Source: JABCYV01 sp963696025 (lineage in GTDB: Bacteria > Acidobacteriota > Terriglobia > Terriglobales > Acidobacteriaceae). From it: 64,000 nucleotides of DNA. Below, in pieces: positions 38,475-47,913 of this stretch. The notes beneath the pieces are model-generated. The model did not search any database. It was not told the DNA's origin and saw only the letters and a list, made by a program, of their open reading frames with translations. Numbering within the stretch: position 1 is the stretch's first letter; each line of letters opens with the position of its first letter. The position numbers were made by a program, and so were the translations under genes. Location: contig CAVOII010000010.1 in assembly GCA_963696025.1 (NCBI GenBank), positions 558,001 through 622,000 on the forward strand, written 5' to 3'.

Positions 38475-40049
38475 CTATTTGCCAGGTTGTAGTTCGCCCC
38501 GGGCAGGGATCATCAGCCAAGCTACCGCCGCGCTCGCTGCGGAGAGTCCAACACAAATCAACATTATCAAGCGGAATGCAAAGAGGAATGCCTCGGAAAT
38601 CGCGACTCGAGTCATTGCGGAGGTGCTGGCATCGAGACTGGAGGGCGGCTCAAGGGCACCGAGCCTGATCGAGTTCGACTGAATCTGATGGAGAACATCA
38701 GCCGACAGGCCAACCCCCGTCAGCGCTTGCTGCAACCTGAAACTAAACGCACTCACCATGACTATTCCCAGTACGGCGATGGCCAGCACGGCCGCGACCC
38801 GGGCCACCGCATTATTGATGCCGGAGGCGACGCCGGCGTGATCCTGATCTACTGAATTCATCACGACCGTGGTCAGAGGAGCGACGGTGACTGCCATACC
38901 CAAACCGAGAACTACAAACGCAGGAAAAAATGTCGTCCAGTAGCTGCCTCCGATTCCGGGTACGGCGAAGAGAGCGAAGCCGGTAGCCGCTATGAGAGAA
39001 CCAACTATTAACGGACGCTTCGGGCCGTAGCGCGTCACCAGCCGGCCGGACCAGCGTGAGAGCAGGAACAAGAGCAGAATGGCCGGCAACGCTGCGGCGC
39101 CGGTTGCGCTGGTCGAGTACTTTTGCACCTGAATTAGATTCATTGGAAACAGGAAGAAAAAAATCCCCAGCGCGGAATAGAGAAGCAGGGTCAACAGATT
39201 CGCGCCGCTGAAAGCGTGCGATTTGAAGAGTGTCAGCGGAACCATGGGTGCAGTTATCCGCGCCTCGACGAATACAAAGAGAACGAGACCGGCGGCGCCG
39301 ACGACTAAGCTTCCAAAGACCAACGGATGGCTGCGACCCAGGCTGGCAGACTCGATAAATCCCGTCACGAGGCCTCCCAGCCCGACGGTGGCGAGCAAGG
39401 CTCCGGTCCAATCCAGGCGCCCGGAGGCGGGGTTGCGAGTCTCTGGAATTCGCCACACTGAGATTGCCATGACCACCGCAGCCAGCGGCAGGTTGAGGAA
39501 GAACGCCCAGTGCCAAGACGCATGCTGGATGAGCCATCCGCCCAGAACGGGACCCAGCGCCGTCGTAATCGCGGTAAAACCGGACCAGGTCCCGATTGCT
39601 TGACCTCGAGATTTCTCATCGAAGCTGGCGCTGATAATCGCGAGGCTGCCCGGAACCAAAAGTGCCGCCCCTATACCTTGAATACAACGCGCGATAATTA
39701 ACTGCTCGATGTTTGACGAGAAGCCGCAAGCCGCAGACGCTACGGCGAAAATCCCAACGCCCATCAGAAAGATCAATCGCCGGCCGTAGCGGTCGCCCAG
39801 CGCGCCACCGACTAGAATCAGAGCAGCAAGAAGTAGTCCATAAGATTCGACGACCCACTGTACCCCGACGACTGTGGCATCGAAGCTAGATTGCAGGGCA
39901 GGCAGAGCTACATTGACAACCGTCCCATCAATGAAGGCCATGCTGGAACCGACGATGGTGGCTGCCAGGATCCAAGGCCCAGCCTTCGCACCGCACGGAC
40001 TTTCAGCGCTGCTCGACTGCATCGCGGCTTCGTCGCATGGCGTTTTCAT
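38475..40049 (-). CDS. MFS efflux transporter, DHA2 (EmrB/QacA) type
   Basis: The protein has 524 residues and about 14 membrane helices, as in the DHA2 drug:H+ antiporters. The motif 'SSMAFIDGTVVNVALPALQS' is the DHA2 signature (motif D1). Motif A is 'GGALGDRYGRRLIFLMG', and motif C-like sequence is 'ALGPVLGGWLIQHASWHWAF'. It should export amphipathic drugs or metabolites. No adjacent EmrA-like adaptor or regulator gene. The start is uncertain: ATG 40049 or 40022. A longer frame to 40166 lacks support. Confidence 0.93.
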   Translation of the reverse strand: MKTPCDEAAMQSSSAESPCGAKAGPWILAATIVGSSMAFIDGTVVNVALPALQSSFDATVVGVQWVVESYGLLLAALILVGGALGDRYGRRLIFLMGVGIFAVASAACGFSSNIEQLIIARCIQGIGAALLVPGSLAIISASFDEKSRGQAIGTWSGFTAITTALGPVLGGWLIQHASWHWAFFLNLPLAAVVMAISVWRIPETRNPASGRLDWTGALLATVGLGGLVTGFIESASLGRSHPLVFGSLVVGAAGLVLFVFVEARITAPMVPLTLFKSHAFSGANLLTLLLYSALGIFFFLFPMNLIQVQKYSTSATGAAALPAILLLFLLSRWSGRLVTRYGPKRPLIVGSLIAATGFALFAVPGIGGSYWTTFFPAFVVLGLGMAVTVAPLTTVVMNSVDQDHAGVASGINNAVARVAAVLAIAVLGIVMVSAFSFRLQQALTGVGLSADVLHQIQSNSIRLGALEPPSSLDASTSAMTRVAISEAFLFAFRLIMLICVGLSAASAAVAWLMIPARGELQPGK

Positions 40050-40234
40050 GGAGACTTTGGATGTGATTGTATGTCGGTCGGCTCCAAAGTGGTTTTTTGC
40101 CACGCGAAGCCCGTTTTTACGATGCGCAATCCAATGACGCGACCAAACTGCGATTTTTGCATCCAATGAGTCTATTCAAGCCGCTACAAGTCTAGAATTA
40201 CTTGATTAACGCTGTATCTATCTGGAACCGAATC

Positions 40235-41905
40235 ATGGCGAAACCCATTTTGCTGAGCGTCGATGACGACACTGATGTTTTGCGGTCGATTGAGCGTGAC
40301 TTGCGATCGCGGTACGGGGCTGACTATCGGGTCTTGGGAAGCGATTCTCCCGAGGCAGCGCTGAATCTTCTAAAGCAATTGAAGGTACGGAATGACAGCG
40401 TTGCCCTGTTGCTGGCTGACCAGCGCATGCCGCGCATGGATGGCGTGGGATTTTTGCAGGAAGGGATGCAGATCTTTCCTGACGCCAAGCGAGCATTGCT
40501 CACTGCCTACGCCGACATGAACGCCGCTATCAGCGCCATCAATCAGGTTAATATCAACTACTTTTTCTTAAAGCCCTGGGATCCTCCCGCCGAGCACCTG
40601 TACCCGCAATTAGATGACTTGCTCGATGATTGGCGGGCTTCGTATCGTCCAACCTTCGAGGGAATCCGAGTGCTGGGCACACGCTGGTCGCCCCGGTCGT
40701 ATGAGTTGCGCGACTTCCTGGCACGCAACCATGTTCCCTATCAGTGGATTGATGTCGAGCTTTCCGCCAATGACCCGGAGACAAAGCGTCTTGTTGAGGC
40801 CCTGGGTCCCGAGGGCACGGAGCTCCCGGTAGTACTCTTCCCAGATGGGACAAAGCTTCTGGAGAGTGTTCCGGCCGAAGTGGCGAAGAAAGTAGGCTTA
40901 CGAACACGGGCGCAAACCGACTTTTACGATCTTGCAATTGTGGGAGGTGGGCCGGCGGGTCTGGCGGCTGCGGTCTATGGTGCGTCAGAAGGACTGCACA
41001 CCGTTATGGTTGAGCGCGAAGCGCCCGGAGGGCAGGCGGGAATGAGTTCGCGCATCGAGAACTATCTTGGATTTCCTGCCGGACTCAGCGGCAATGATCT
41101 GGCCCGCCGTGCGGTGGTGCAGGCCCAGCGCTTTGGAGTGGAAATTCTGTCGCCGCTCGAGGCTTGTGGAGTCCGCACGGAGGGTTCCTATCGCATCATT
41201 AAACTGGGGGACGGCAATGAGATTTCATGCCATGCCTTGATGGTTGCCACCGGAGTGCAGTGGCGGCGCCTGGAGGCTCCCGGAATCGATCGCTTACAGG
41301 GAGCCGGCATCTACTATGGCGGTGGCGCCACCGAGGCCCTGTCCTGCCAAGGCGAAGTGGTCTACGTCGTAGGTGGCGCGAATTCAGCCGGCCAGGCAGC
41401 GATGAATTTCGCCAGGTATGCGGAGCGAGTGGTCATACTGGTGCGCGGAGCTTCTCTGGCCAGTACCATGTCGCAATATTTGATCGACCAGATCAAAGAA
41501 ACGCCCAACATTCAATTGTGGGCACATGCCAGCGTAGCCGAAGCGCATGGGACGACGCATCTGGAGGAGATTTCGGTACTTTGCTCGGATACTAACAAGC
41601 TGGAGCGGGTGCCGGCGAGCGCGATGTTCATCTTTATCGGAGCCCTGCCACGCACCGATTGGCTGGCGAACGTCGTTGAGCGAGACGACCGCGGATTCAT
41701 ACTGACCGGACCTGATCTCATCCGCGAGGGGCAACATCCTAAGGGTTGGACTCTGGATCGGGATCCGTTTCTGCTCGAGACCAACGTGCCCGGTATTTTC
41801 GCCGTGGGCGATGTGCGGCATGGTTCCGTGAAGCGGGTCGCGTCCGGAGTAGGTGAAGGATCGGTGGCGGTGCAGTTCATCCATCAGTACTTGAGCAAGG
41901 TGTAA
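40235..41905 (+). CDS. Receiver / thioredoxin-fold / FAD-NAD(P)H oxidoreductase fusion protein
   Basis: The protein has 556 residues from ATG 40235. Domain 1 (1-125) is a receiver with acid pair Asp10-Asp11, phospho-acceptor Asp62 ('VALLLADQRMPRMDG') and Lys113 ('YFFLKPWD'). Domain 2 (about 140-220) is glutaredoxin-like ('VLGTRWSPRSYELRDFLARN', 'TELPVVLFPDGTKL'), but the CxxC is SPRS. Domain 3 (about 230-556) is a thioredoxin-reductase-type flavoprotein: FAD motif 'LAIVGGGPAGLAAAVYGASE', NAD(P) motif 'VVYVVGGANSAGQAAMNFAR', C-terminal 'PGIFAVGDVRHGSVKRVASG'. The expected CATC is absent ('YGGGATEALSC'), so it cannot reduce disulfides in the usual way. The stop codon directly abuts the ATG of the kinase gene, its probable partner. 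Confidence 0.92.
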   Translation: MAKPILLSVDDDTDVLRSIERDLRSRYGADYRVLGSDSPEAALNLLKQLKVRNDSVALLLADQRMPRMDGVGFLQEGMQIFPDAKRALLTAYADMNAAISAINQVNINYFFLKPWDPPAEHLYPQLDDLLDDWRASYRPTFEGIRVLGTRWSPRSYELRDFLARNHVPYQWIDVELSANDPETKRLVEALGPEGTELPVVLFPDGTKLLESVPAEVAKKVGLRTRAQTDFYDLAIVGGGPAGLAAAVYGASEGLHTVMVEREAPGGQAGMSSRIENYLGFPAGLSGNDLARRAVVQAQRFGVEILSPLEACGVRTEGSYRIIKLGDGNEISCHALMVATGVQWRRLEAPGIDRLQGAGIYYGGGATEALSCQGEVVYVVGGANSAGQAAMNFARYAERVVILVRGASLASTMSQYLIDQIKETPNIQLWAHASVAEAHGTTHLEEISVLCSDTNKLERVPASAMFIFIGALPRTDWLANVVERDDRGFILTGPDLIREGQHPKGWTLDRDPFLLETNVPGIFAVGDVRHGSVKRVASGVGEGSVAVQFIHQYLSKV

Positions 41906-43291
41906 ATGATCGAAAAGTCAGAATTGCTGCGCGTGCCGGCATTCGCCGGTCTTCCTGACGATCAGATCGAGTGGTTTCTCAGCCAGTCGCACGAGATCCA
42001 TCTCAGCGCGGGCGAAACCTTCTTGCGTCAGGGCGATCCAGCGGACGCAATGGCTGTGGTTCTGGAAGGGCAGCTCCAGCTGCGCGGCGAGCTGGGTGGC
42101 GAAACCATCGTAATTGCGATAAAAGCGGGCGACGTCACCGGAGTGCTTCCGTTCTCGCGGATGAAACAGGTCGTGGTGAATGGGAGAGCAGTCACAGCTG
42201 GCCGCATTCTGAAATTTCCAGCCGCGATGTTTCCAGAACTTATCCAGAAGATGCCGGAGTTGGCTCAGCGTCTGGTAAACCTGATGTCCGACAGGATCCG
42301 CGAAACCACTCGCATGGAACAACAGCGAGATCGGTTGGCGGGCCTCGGAAAGCTCTCCGCCGGCCTGGCGCACGAACTCAATAATCCAGCCTCTGCCGCC
42401 AAACGCGCCACCAGCCTGCTACGTGACGCGCTCAAACGGATCAAGGACGCGAGTCACGAACTGGGACGACGTGCCCTTAACGCTGCCCAGAAATCAGAAA
42501 TTGAAAAGCTGGAGGCTTCGTTCATGCAGCAGGACGGGCCTCCTCTCGATACGCTGGCGGTCAGCGACCTGGAAGACCAGATTGATTCCTTGTTGCGCAG
42601 TCACGGACAAAACGACTTGTGGCAATTGGCGGCGGATCTTGCGCGTAAGAATGTCAAACCGGAAGTGCTCGAGTCGCTGTTTGCCAACCTCGGTCCAGAT
42701 GCTGCCCGAGCCGCGCTGGTAAGAATCGCGGCTTCGGTGGAAGTTGCGAATCTATTAAACGAAATCGAGAGCAGTACGGCGCGAATCTCGGACCTGGTAG
42801 GTGCCATCAAGGAATACACCTACATGGACCAGGCGCCAGTGCAAAACGTCGATATCGCAAAGGGCCTGGAAACGACTCTCACCATTTTGCATCACAAGCT
42901 TAAACGCGGAGTTACTGTGCAACGCGATTACGAGCGGGTTCCGTTGCTGGTGAATTCTTTCGGGAGTGAACTCAATCAAGTCTGGACCAATATCATCGAC
43001 AATGCGATCGACGCGATGGGAGGAAAAGGCGAGCTTCGGGTTCGAACTTATCGTGAAGACAATTGCGTTGTCGTTGAAATCGGGGATAACGGTCCCGGAA
43101 TTTCACCCGAAGTAAAGCCGCACATTTTTGAGCCTTTTTTCACCACCAAGGGAGTGGGTCAGGGAACCGGACTTGGCTTGGATACAGTTCAGCGAATTGT
43201 GAGGAAGCACCGCGGCAGCATTCAGGTGAATTCGAAGCCGGGGGATACGCGTTTTCAGATTTGGCTCCCGCTGGCGGAAGCCCTACCCTAG
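41906..43291 (+). CDS. Histidine kinase with N-terminal cyclic-nucleotide-binding (CRP-like) domain
   Basis: The protein has 461 residues: a cNMP-binding-type domain (about 8-125; 'LSAGETFLRQGDPADAMAVV'), a dimerisation helix with the phospho-His156 in 'GLAHELNNPASAAKRATS', a long helical insert, and a HATPase domain ('NQVWTNIIDNAIDAMGGKGE', 'IGDNGPGISPEV', 'GTGLGLDTVQRIV'). It has no membrane segment, so it should sense a cytoplasmic signal. It immediately follows the receiver-flavoprotein gene with no gap, so the two very likely form one phosphorelay in which the output is a flavoprotein rather than a transcription factor. Confidence 0.93.
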   Translation: MIEKSELLRVPAFAGLPDDQIEWFLSQSHEIHLSAGETFLRQGDPADAMAVVLEGQLQLRGELGGETIVIAIKAGDVTGVLPFSRMKQVVVNGRAVTAGRILKFPAAMFPELIQKMPELAQRLVNLMSDRIRETTRMEQQRDRLAGLGKLSAGLAHELNNPASAAKRATSLLRDALKRIKDASHELGRRALNAAQKSEIEKLEASFMQQDGPPLDTLAVSDLEDQIDSLLRSHGQNDLWQLAADLARKNVKPEVLESLFANLGPDAARAALVRIAASVEVANLLNEIESSTARISDLVGAIKEYTYMDQAPVQNVDIAKGLETTLTILHHKLKRGVTVQRDYERVPLLVNSFGSELNQVWTNIIDNAIDAMGGKGELRVRTYREDNCVVVEIGDNGPGISPEVKPHIFEPFFTTKGVGQGTGLGLDTVQRIVRKHRGSIQVNSKPGDTRFQIWLPLAEALP

Positions 43292-43402
43292 TGCTAGTAT
43301 CAACTGTTTTTTGTCTGCCGCAGACCCGGCTCAACGATTATTCACGAATGAAGCGCGGCGGAGTTTCCCCGGGCCCGTTATTAGCATCAAACCGGACGCG
43401 AA

Positions 43403-44653
43403 ATGAAAGACACGCTGGGAGTCCTGTTAGCGGGAGGGGCCGGCGAACGGCTTTATCCTCTCACTCGCGACCGCGCTAAGCCGGCGGTCACCTTCGGTGG
43501 CATTTACCGCATCATTGACGTTACACTTTCCAACTGCGTCAACTCCGATCTGCGTAAGGTCTACATCCTCACTCAATACAAAGCCCTTTCCCTGAACCGT
43601 CACATCCGCGAAGGTTGGAACATAATGGGCAGCGAGATGGGAGAGTTCATCGAAGTGTTGCCACCCATGAAGCGAGTGAGCGAACAGTGGTATCAGGGGA
43701 CGGCCGACGCGGTCTATCAAAACATTTATTCCATCGGCTCTGAGCAGCCCAAGCACGTCTTGATTCTCTCCGGCGACCACATCTACAAGATGAACTACCG
43801 CCTGATGCTGCGACAGCATAACGAATCCGGCGCCGACGTAACGTTGGCGACTATCCAGATCGATCCAGCGGAGGTTTACCGCTTTGGCGTCGTAGATGTG
43901 GACCGCGACAGCCGCGTAATCGGCTTTCAGGAGAAGCCCTCGAGCACGGACCTGCGCTCACCCTACAATCCGGAGAAGGTCTGCGCCTCCATGGGGATTT
44001 ATTTGTTTAACACTGACGTACTCATACCCGTGCTGTTAAAAAACGCGGAAGACCCAAATTCCAGCCACGATTTCGGCAAGGACGTTCTGCCGAAGATGAT
44101 CGACGACTACCGCGTCTACGCCTACGACTTCGTGGACGAGAACAAGAAGGAAGCGCTCTACTGGCGCGATGTGGGTACGCTGGAAGCCTACTACGAAGCC
44201 AATATGGACATCGTCTCGGTTTCGCCGGTTTTCAATCTGTACGACTCGGAGTGGCCGATCCGTACGCACCAGCGACAGTATCCGCCGGCGAAGTTCGTGT
44301 TCGCCGAAAGTGGGCGCACCGGCACCGCGCTGGATTCAATCGTTTCTGCGGGGTGCATCGTCTCCGGTGGCCTGGTCAAAAATAGCGTGGTCTCTCCCGA
44401 CGTGCGCGTGAACTCCTACAGTGAAGTGGATACCAGCATCCTTTTTTCGCACGTCAATGTCGGGCGCCACTGCCGCATCCGCAAGGCCATCATCGACCGC
44501 GACGTACACATCCCCGAGGGCACCAGCATTGGCTATGACGCCGAGGCTGACCGCCAGCGTTATTTTGTCACTGAGAGCGGGATTACGGTGGTCACGCGGG
44601 ATTACTCTTTGTTTGAGAATCCAGTGACGGTGGATTACTTCACCAGCGAGTAG
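43403..44653 (+). CDS. glgC: Glucose-1-phosphate adenylyltransferase
   Basis: The protein has 416 residues. It makes ADP-glucose from glucose-1-phosphate and ATP, the committed step of bacterial glycogen synthesis. The nucleotide-binding start 'LGVLLAGGAGERLYPLTRDR' and 'AKPAVTFGGIYRIIDVTLSN' are diagnostic. 'LILSGDHIYKMNYRLML' and the C-terminal left-handed helix ('VGRHCRIRKAIIDRDVHIPE') are intact. No other glycogen genes are in the window. It follows the kinase gene by 111 bp. Confidence 0.97.
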   Translation: MKDTLGVLLAGGAGERLYPLTRDRAKPAVTFGGIYRIIDVTLSNCVNSDLRKVYILTQYKALSLNRHIREGWNIMGSEMGEFIEVLPPMKRVSEQWYQGTADAVYQNIYSIGSEQPKHVLILSGDHIYKMNYRLMLRQHNESGADVTLATIQIDPAEVYRFGVVDVDRDSRVIGFQEKPSSTDLRSPYNPEKVCASMGIYLFNTDVLIPVLLKNAEDPNSSHDFGKDVLPKMIDDYRVYAYDFVDENKKEALYWRDVGTLEAYYEANMDIVSVSPVFNLYDSEWPIRTHQRQYPPAKFVFAESGRTGTALDSIVSAGCIVSGGLVKNSVVSPDVRVNSYSEVDTSILFSHVNVGRHCRIRKAIIDRDVHIPEGTSIGYDAEADRQRYFVTESGITVVTRDYSLFENPVTVDYFTSE

Positions 44654-44942
44654 GGCTGGATCCAACCCGGGGTGGTGGCATCCGAGGCTACGTTGATATC
44701 CATCAGGAAGGCAGATGCCATGCCGGCCGCTAACTGCCCGTCGTATCCCAATCACATCTCGTCGCAAGGCGGGCGTTTAGTCGCAACAGCGTTGCGGACC
44801 GATGCAAGTTGTTCGTATTGTTCCGCGATGCAAACCTTCTCCCGATATTTGCTTCGCTTCATTCTGGCCACGGTCATGATTGCACCACTGACAGCGGCGC
44901 GCCGATGACCCGGCCGCCGATTACGCCAAGATCCGTGAGGGT

Positions 44943-45401
44943 ATGAGTAAACTCGCGCCGCTTGCGGGCAAATGGCGCGCGGTGGCCATGTTCCACGACG
45001 GCGATAAGGTGACAGAGAACGACGGCACCTACGACATTGGATGGACATTGGAAGATACTTACCTCGAATTTCGCGTGGAATTGCACCGCAAGGGCGATTC
45101 CCCGCACCACCATGGGTTCATCATGTACGTGGCACACAATCCCGCGACCCACCAATATGACTCGACCTACTTCTACACACGCTCGGCAATTCGGGTGACA
45201 GAGATCGGAGAGTACGAGCCGAGCAACCGCCAGTTCCGAACCAAGGCATTCATCCCGCTAGAGGACGGCGTTCATGACGAGAACGTGCGCACCGTCACTG
45301 ACCTGAGAGATCCGAACAAGATTGTGTACGCCCACTTCAGCCGCTACAGACATCAGGCCACCGAGCGCATGAATGTGGAGATCACGCTGACCCGCCAGTA
45401 G
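44943..45401 (+). CDS. Exported-type hypothetical protein, 5' part displaced by a frameshift
   Basis: The intact frame from ATG 44943 encodes 152 residues ('LAPLAGKWRAVAMFHDGDKV', 'DSTYFYTRSAIRVTEIGEY') with the lipocalin/DUF1579-like look of acidobacterial exported proteins. In-frame codons just upstream ('ADDPAADYAKIREG') continue the protein without a start. A signal peptide ('YLLRFILATVMIAPLTAA', from ATG 44828) lies in a different frame that ends at 44908. A single indel near 44895-44905 therefore probably separates the signal peptide from the body. If the frameshift is real, the export form is lost. Confidence 0.65.
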   Translation: MSKLAPLAGKWRAVAMFHDGDKVTENDGTYDIGWTLEDTYLEFRVELHRKGDSPHHHGFIMYVAHNPATHQYDSTYFYTRSAIRVTEIGEYEPSNRQFRTKAFIPLEDGVHDENVRTVTDLRDPNKIVYAHFSRYRHQATERMNVEITLTRQ

Positions 45402-45572
45402 TGGTTCCCAACTTGTTATTCGCCCTTTATTCGCCCGGGAGTTATCTCTCCTGTTAGAATGCCTTGCTTCGTAGAAGTACAGAACTTTTGGGGCCACAAG
45501 AACGTATAACAATTGTGGAGCTAAGCCTGGGTGTGCTTGGGCTAAAGCACCAGGAGTTCCGGGGAGTGTGGG

Positions 45573-46172
45573 TTGGAAGACGCCCAGGTCGTGGCAATGC
45601 TTGTCCGTCGCTGCGTCGCCGGCGACGCGGTGGCCTGGGAGGAGATCGTGCAACGCTACAATCGGCGAATCTACAACATCTGCTATCGCTTCGCGGGGTC
45701 GGCCGATGACGCTCAGGACCTTACCCAGGAGGTCTTCATCAAGATGTACCGCACTCTAACTTCCTATGATGTGGAGCGGGGCGCCTTCATGACCTGGGTA
45801 ACCACCATCACCCGCAATCTGCTGGTGGACCACTTCCGCAAAAGCAAGCAGGATCGTTTGACCGATTCGATTGATGTGGCGCCGTCCGAACACGAGGACG
45901 CCATGCCGATGAGCGATAGGATTCAAGACAAAACGCCAACCCCGGATGCTAGAGCGCAGAGCCGAGAGACGCGGGAAACCGTGCATCGGGCGCTACAGAA
46001 GCTCTCGCCGGAGCTGCGCGAAGCCGTGATTCTGCGTGATCTGCAAGACATGGATTATCGGGAAATTGCGACCGTATTGCGCGTCCCGGAAGGAACTGTG
46101 AAGTCCAGAATAAACCGCGGGCGAGCGGAACTTGCACGCCTACTACAACGTACATATAGGCAGGTAATGTGA
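45573..46172 (+). CDS. ECF (group 4) RNA polymerase sigma factor
   Basis: The protein has 199 residues. Region 2 is 'IYNICYRFAGSADDAQDLTQ' with 'FIKMYRTLTSYDVERGAFMT'. Region 4 is 'LSPELREAVILRDLQDMDYR' with 'EIATVLRVPEGTVKSRINRG'. A long acidic linker separates them. The start is probably TTG 45573, with GGGGAG six bases upstream; ATG 45597 is an alternative that would cut into region 2. It is the first gene of a four-gene overlapping operon and is controlled by the anti-sigma factor that follows. Confidence 0.95.
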   Translation: MEDAQVVAMLVRRCVAGDAVAWEEIVQRYNRRIYNICYRFAGSADDAQDLTQEVFIKMYRTLTSYDVERGAFMTWVTTITRNLLVDHFRKSKQDRLTDSIDVAPSEHEDAMPMSDRIQDKTPTPDARAQSRETRETVHRALQKLSPELREAVILRDLQDMDYREIATVLRVPEGTVKSRINRGRAELARLLQRTYRQVM

Positions 46173-46945
46173 TGGCTGGTGAAAGCAAAAACGGTATGCA
46201 GTGCGCGGAGTTTGAAGTTCTCCTCAATGAGGCACTGGATGAGACTTTGACGGGGCGGAAGTTGGAGAGCTTCCAGGCCCACGCCCGCAGCTGCGCGGTC
46301 TGTGGCCCGCTATTGGCGGAGGCCGATGCTGGCCGGCGCTGGCTGAAGTCGCTGGCTGAGGTCGAGCCTCCGATTACCCTGGTAGACAATATTCTGGTTG
46401 CCACATCCGGGCTGGATACTTCCCGCCGTCATGCGACTGCGCCGGCTCGCGCACCTGTGTCTTGGTGGGAACGGATGCGGGAGTGGGCAGGTGGGTTCAT
46501 CACCCCGGTGTGGATCGTGGCGCGCCAGCCGCGCTTTGCCATGTCATTCGGGATGGTGTTTTTCTCTTTGTCGATCGGGCTGAGCATGACCGGGGTTAAG
46601 GCGAGTGACCTGCGGCACGCTGACCTCCGGCCCAGCGCCATCAAGCGCGTCTACTACGAGACCTCCGGCCGAGTGGTGAAGTACTACGAAAATATTCGCT
46701 TCGTTTATCAGATTGAATCGCGGATGCGCGAGTTCAAACGAGCAACGACTCCGGCTGAACCTGCTCCTCAGCAGGACGAGCAGCAAAACCAAAACAAGGA
46801 ACGCAAAAACAACGATACTAGTGGACAGCCTGAACAACAACCACAGGAACGCAACTACAGCCAGGGTGAGAACCAGCCAGTGCTGGCCGCTGCCCCAGAC
46901 ATTCCACCTGTAGTGACGATGGCCACTCACAGGAGGTTTGTATGA
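46172..46945 (+). CDS. Zinc-finger anti-sigma factor, membrane-anchored
   Basis: The protein has 257 residues. An N-terminal zf-HC2/ZAS motif is complete: Cys11, His37, Cys41, Cys44 ('QCAEFEVLL...HARSCAVC'). One membrane helix follows at about 120-140 ('FAMSFGMVFFSLSIGLSM'), then an outward Gln/Asn/Glu-rich tail ('QQDEQQNQNKERKNNDTSGQ'). The cytoplasmic finger should hold the ECF sigma factor until an envelope signal releases it. The start overlaps the sigma stop by one base. A GTG start three bases earlier is also possible. Confidence 0.92.
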   Translation: MAGESKNGMQCAEFEVLLNEALDETLTGRKLESFQAHARSCAVCGPLLAEADAGRRWLKSLAEVEPPITLVDNILVATSGLDTSRRHATAPARAPVSWWERMREWAGGFITPVWIVARQPRFAMSFGMVFFSLSIGLSMTGVKASDLRHADLRPSAIKRVYYETSGRVVKYYENIRFVYQIESRMREFKRATTPAEPAPQQDEQQNQNKERKNNDTSGQPEQQPQERNYSQGENQPVLAAAPDIPPVVTMATHRRFV

Positions 46946-47913
46946 ACTGTGCCAATCATCCCGACATTCCGTCGGTGGCGTATTGCCGCACTTGTGGGAA
47001 GCCGCTGTGCGCGAACTGCACGCGCGACGTGAAGGGTGTGGTGTACTGCGAGAATTGTCTGGCGGCAAGACTCGAGGGCGCGCCGCCAGCGGCTGCTCCG
47101 GCGGCGGGGTTCGTGCCGCCAGCGGCAGTGCCAGCCGGCTCAGGCGGCGGCCCAAACCCGGCCCTGGCAGGCATTCTCGCTGGATTCTTCCCCTTCGGTG
47201 TGGGCGCCGTATACACCGGGCAATACGCCAAGGGTCTGGCGCATCTGCTAATTTTCACCGGCATCATCTGGGGGCTGTCTTCCGGCCATATCGGCGCCCT
47301 GGAACCGATCCTGGGGATCGCGATGGGATTCTTTTACGTGTATCAGATCATTGATGCGGTGCGTTCCGCCAGAGCGGTGCAGACGGGCCAACCCGTGCCC
47401 GATCCGTTTGGCCTGGCGCGAACCTTTAGCGCAGGCGAACGGAGTGACTTCTCGAAGACTCCGGTAGGCGCGGTGGTCCTGATCGGGCTCGGCGCACTTT
47501 TCATGCTACACAACCTGGGGGTTTGGTTTTTCAGCCTAGATCGCTTCTGGCCCGTCATCCTGATTGCAATCGGGGCATGGCTGTTTGCGCGGCGCTGGGG
47601 TCTGATCGGACAGGTGAGCTATGACTGTGAACGGTGCCGTTGCCGCTGTGTGATGGGGCCGGCCGTGCTGGTCACCCTCGGCTTGCTTTTTCTGCTGGAG
47701 GTACAAGGTGTCGTCTCATTCGGTCGCACCTGGCCATTGCTGCTGGTGGTGATCGGATTAGTCAAAGTCTGGCAAGGCAGTGCCTCGACTGCGGGCCACA
47801 TCGGTGAGCCAGGGCCGGGCAAGCCAGGGTCGAGCGGGCCGGGCGGACCTGGGCCGACCGCAGTCGCAACCGGCGAAGTACAACTGCCTTCCGCTGAGGT
47901 GAAAAATGGCTAG
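46942..47913 (+). CDS. B-box zinc-finger / TM2 / LiaF-like membrane protein
   Basis: The protein has 323 residues. A B-box-type zinc binding domain at the start ('CANHPDIPSVAYCRTCGKPL', 'CANCTRDVKGVVYCENC') and an Ala/Pro linker are followed by a TM2-like pair ('LAGILAGFFPFGVGAVYTGQ', 'GLAHLLIFTGIIWGL'). Two LiaF/DUF5668-type helix pairs follow ('VGAVVLIGLGALFMLHNLGV', 'PVILIAIGAWLFARRWG'), separated by the cysteine cluster 'DCERCRCRCVMG', with a Gly/Pro tail. It overlaps the anti-sigma stop by four bases (ATGA). It is probably an envelope-stress target or co-sensor; its activity is unknown. Confidence 0.88.
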   Translation: MNCANHPDIPSVAYCRTCGKPLCANCTRDVKGVVYCENCLAARLEGAPPAAAPAAGFVPPAAVPAGSGGGPNPALAGILAGFFPFGVGAVYTGQYAKGLAHLLIFTGIIWGLSSGHIGALEPILGIAMGFFYVYQIIDAVRSARAVQTGQPVPDPFGLARTFSAGERSDFSKTPVGAVVLIGLGALFMLHNLGVWFFSLDRFWPVILIAIGAWLFARRWGLIGQVSYDCERCRCRCVMGPAVLVTLGLLFLLEVQGVVSFGRTWPLLLVVIGLVKVWQGSASTAGHIGEPGPGKPGSSGPGGPGPTAVATGEVQLPSAEVKNG

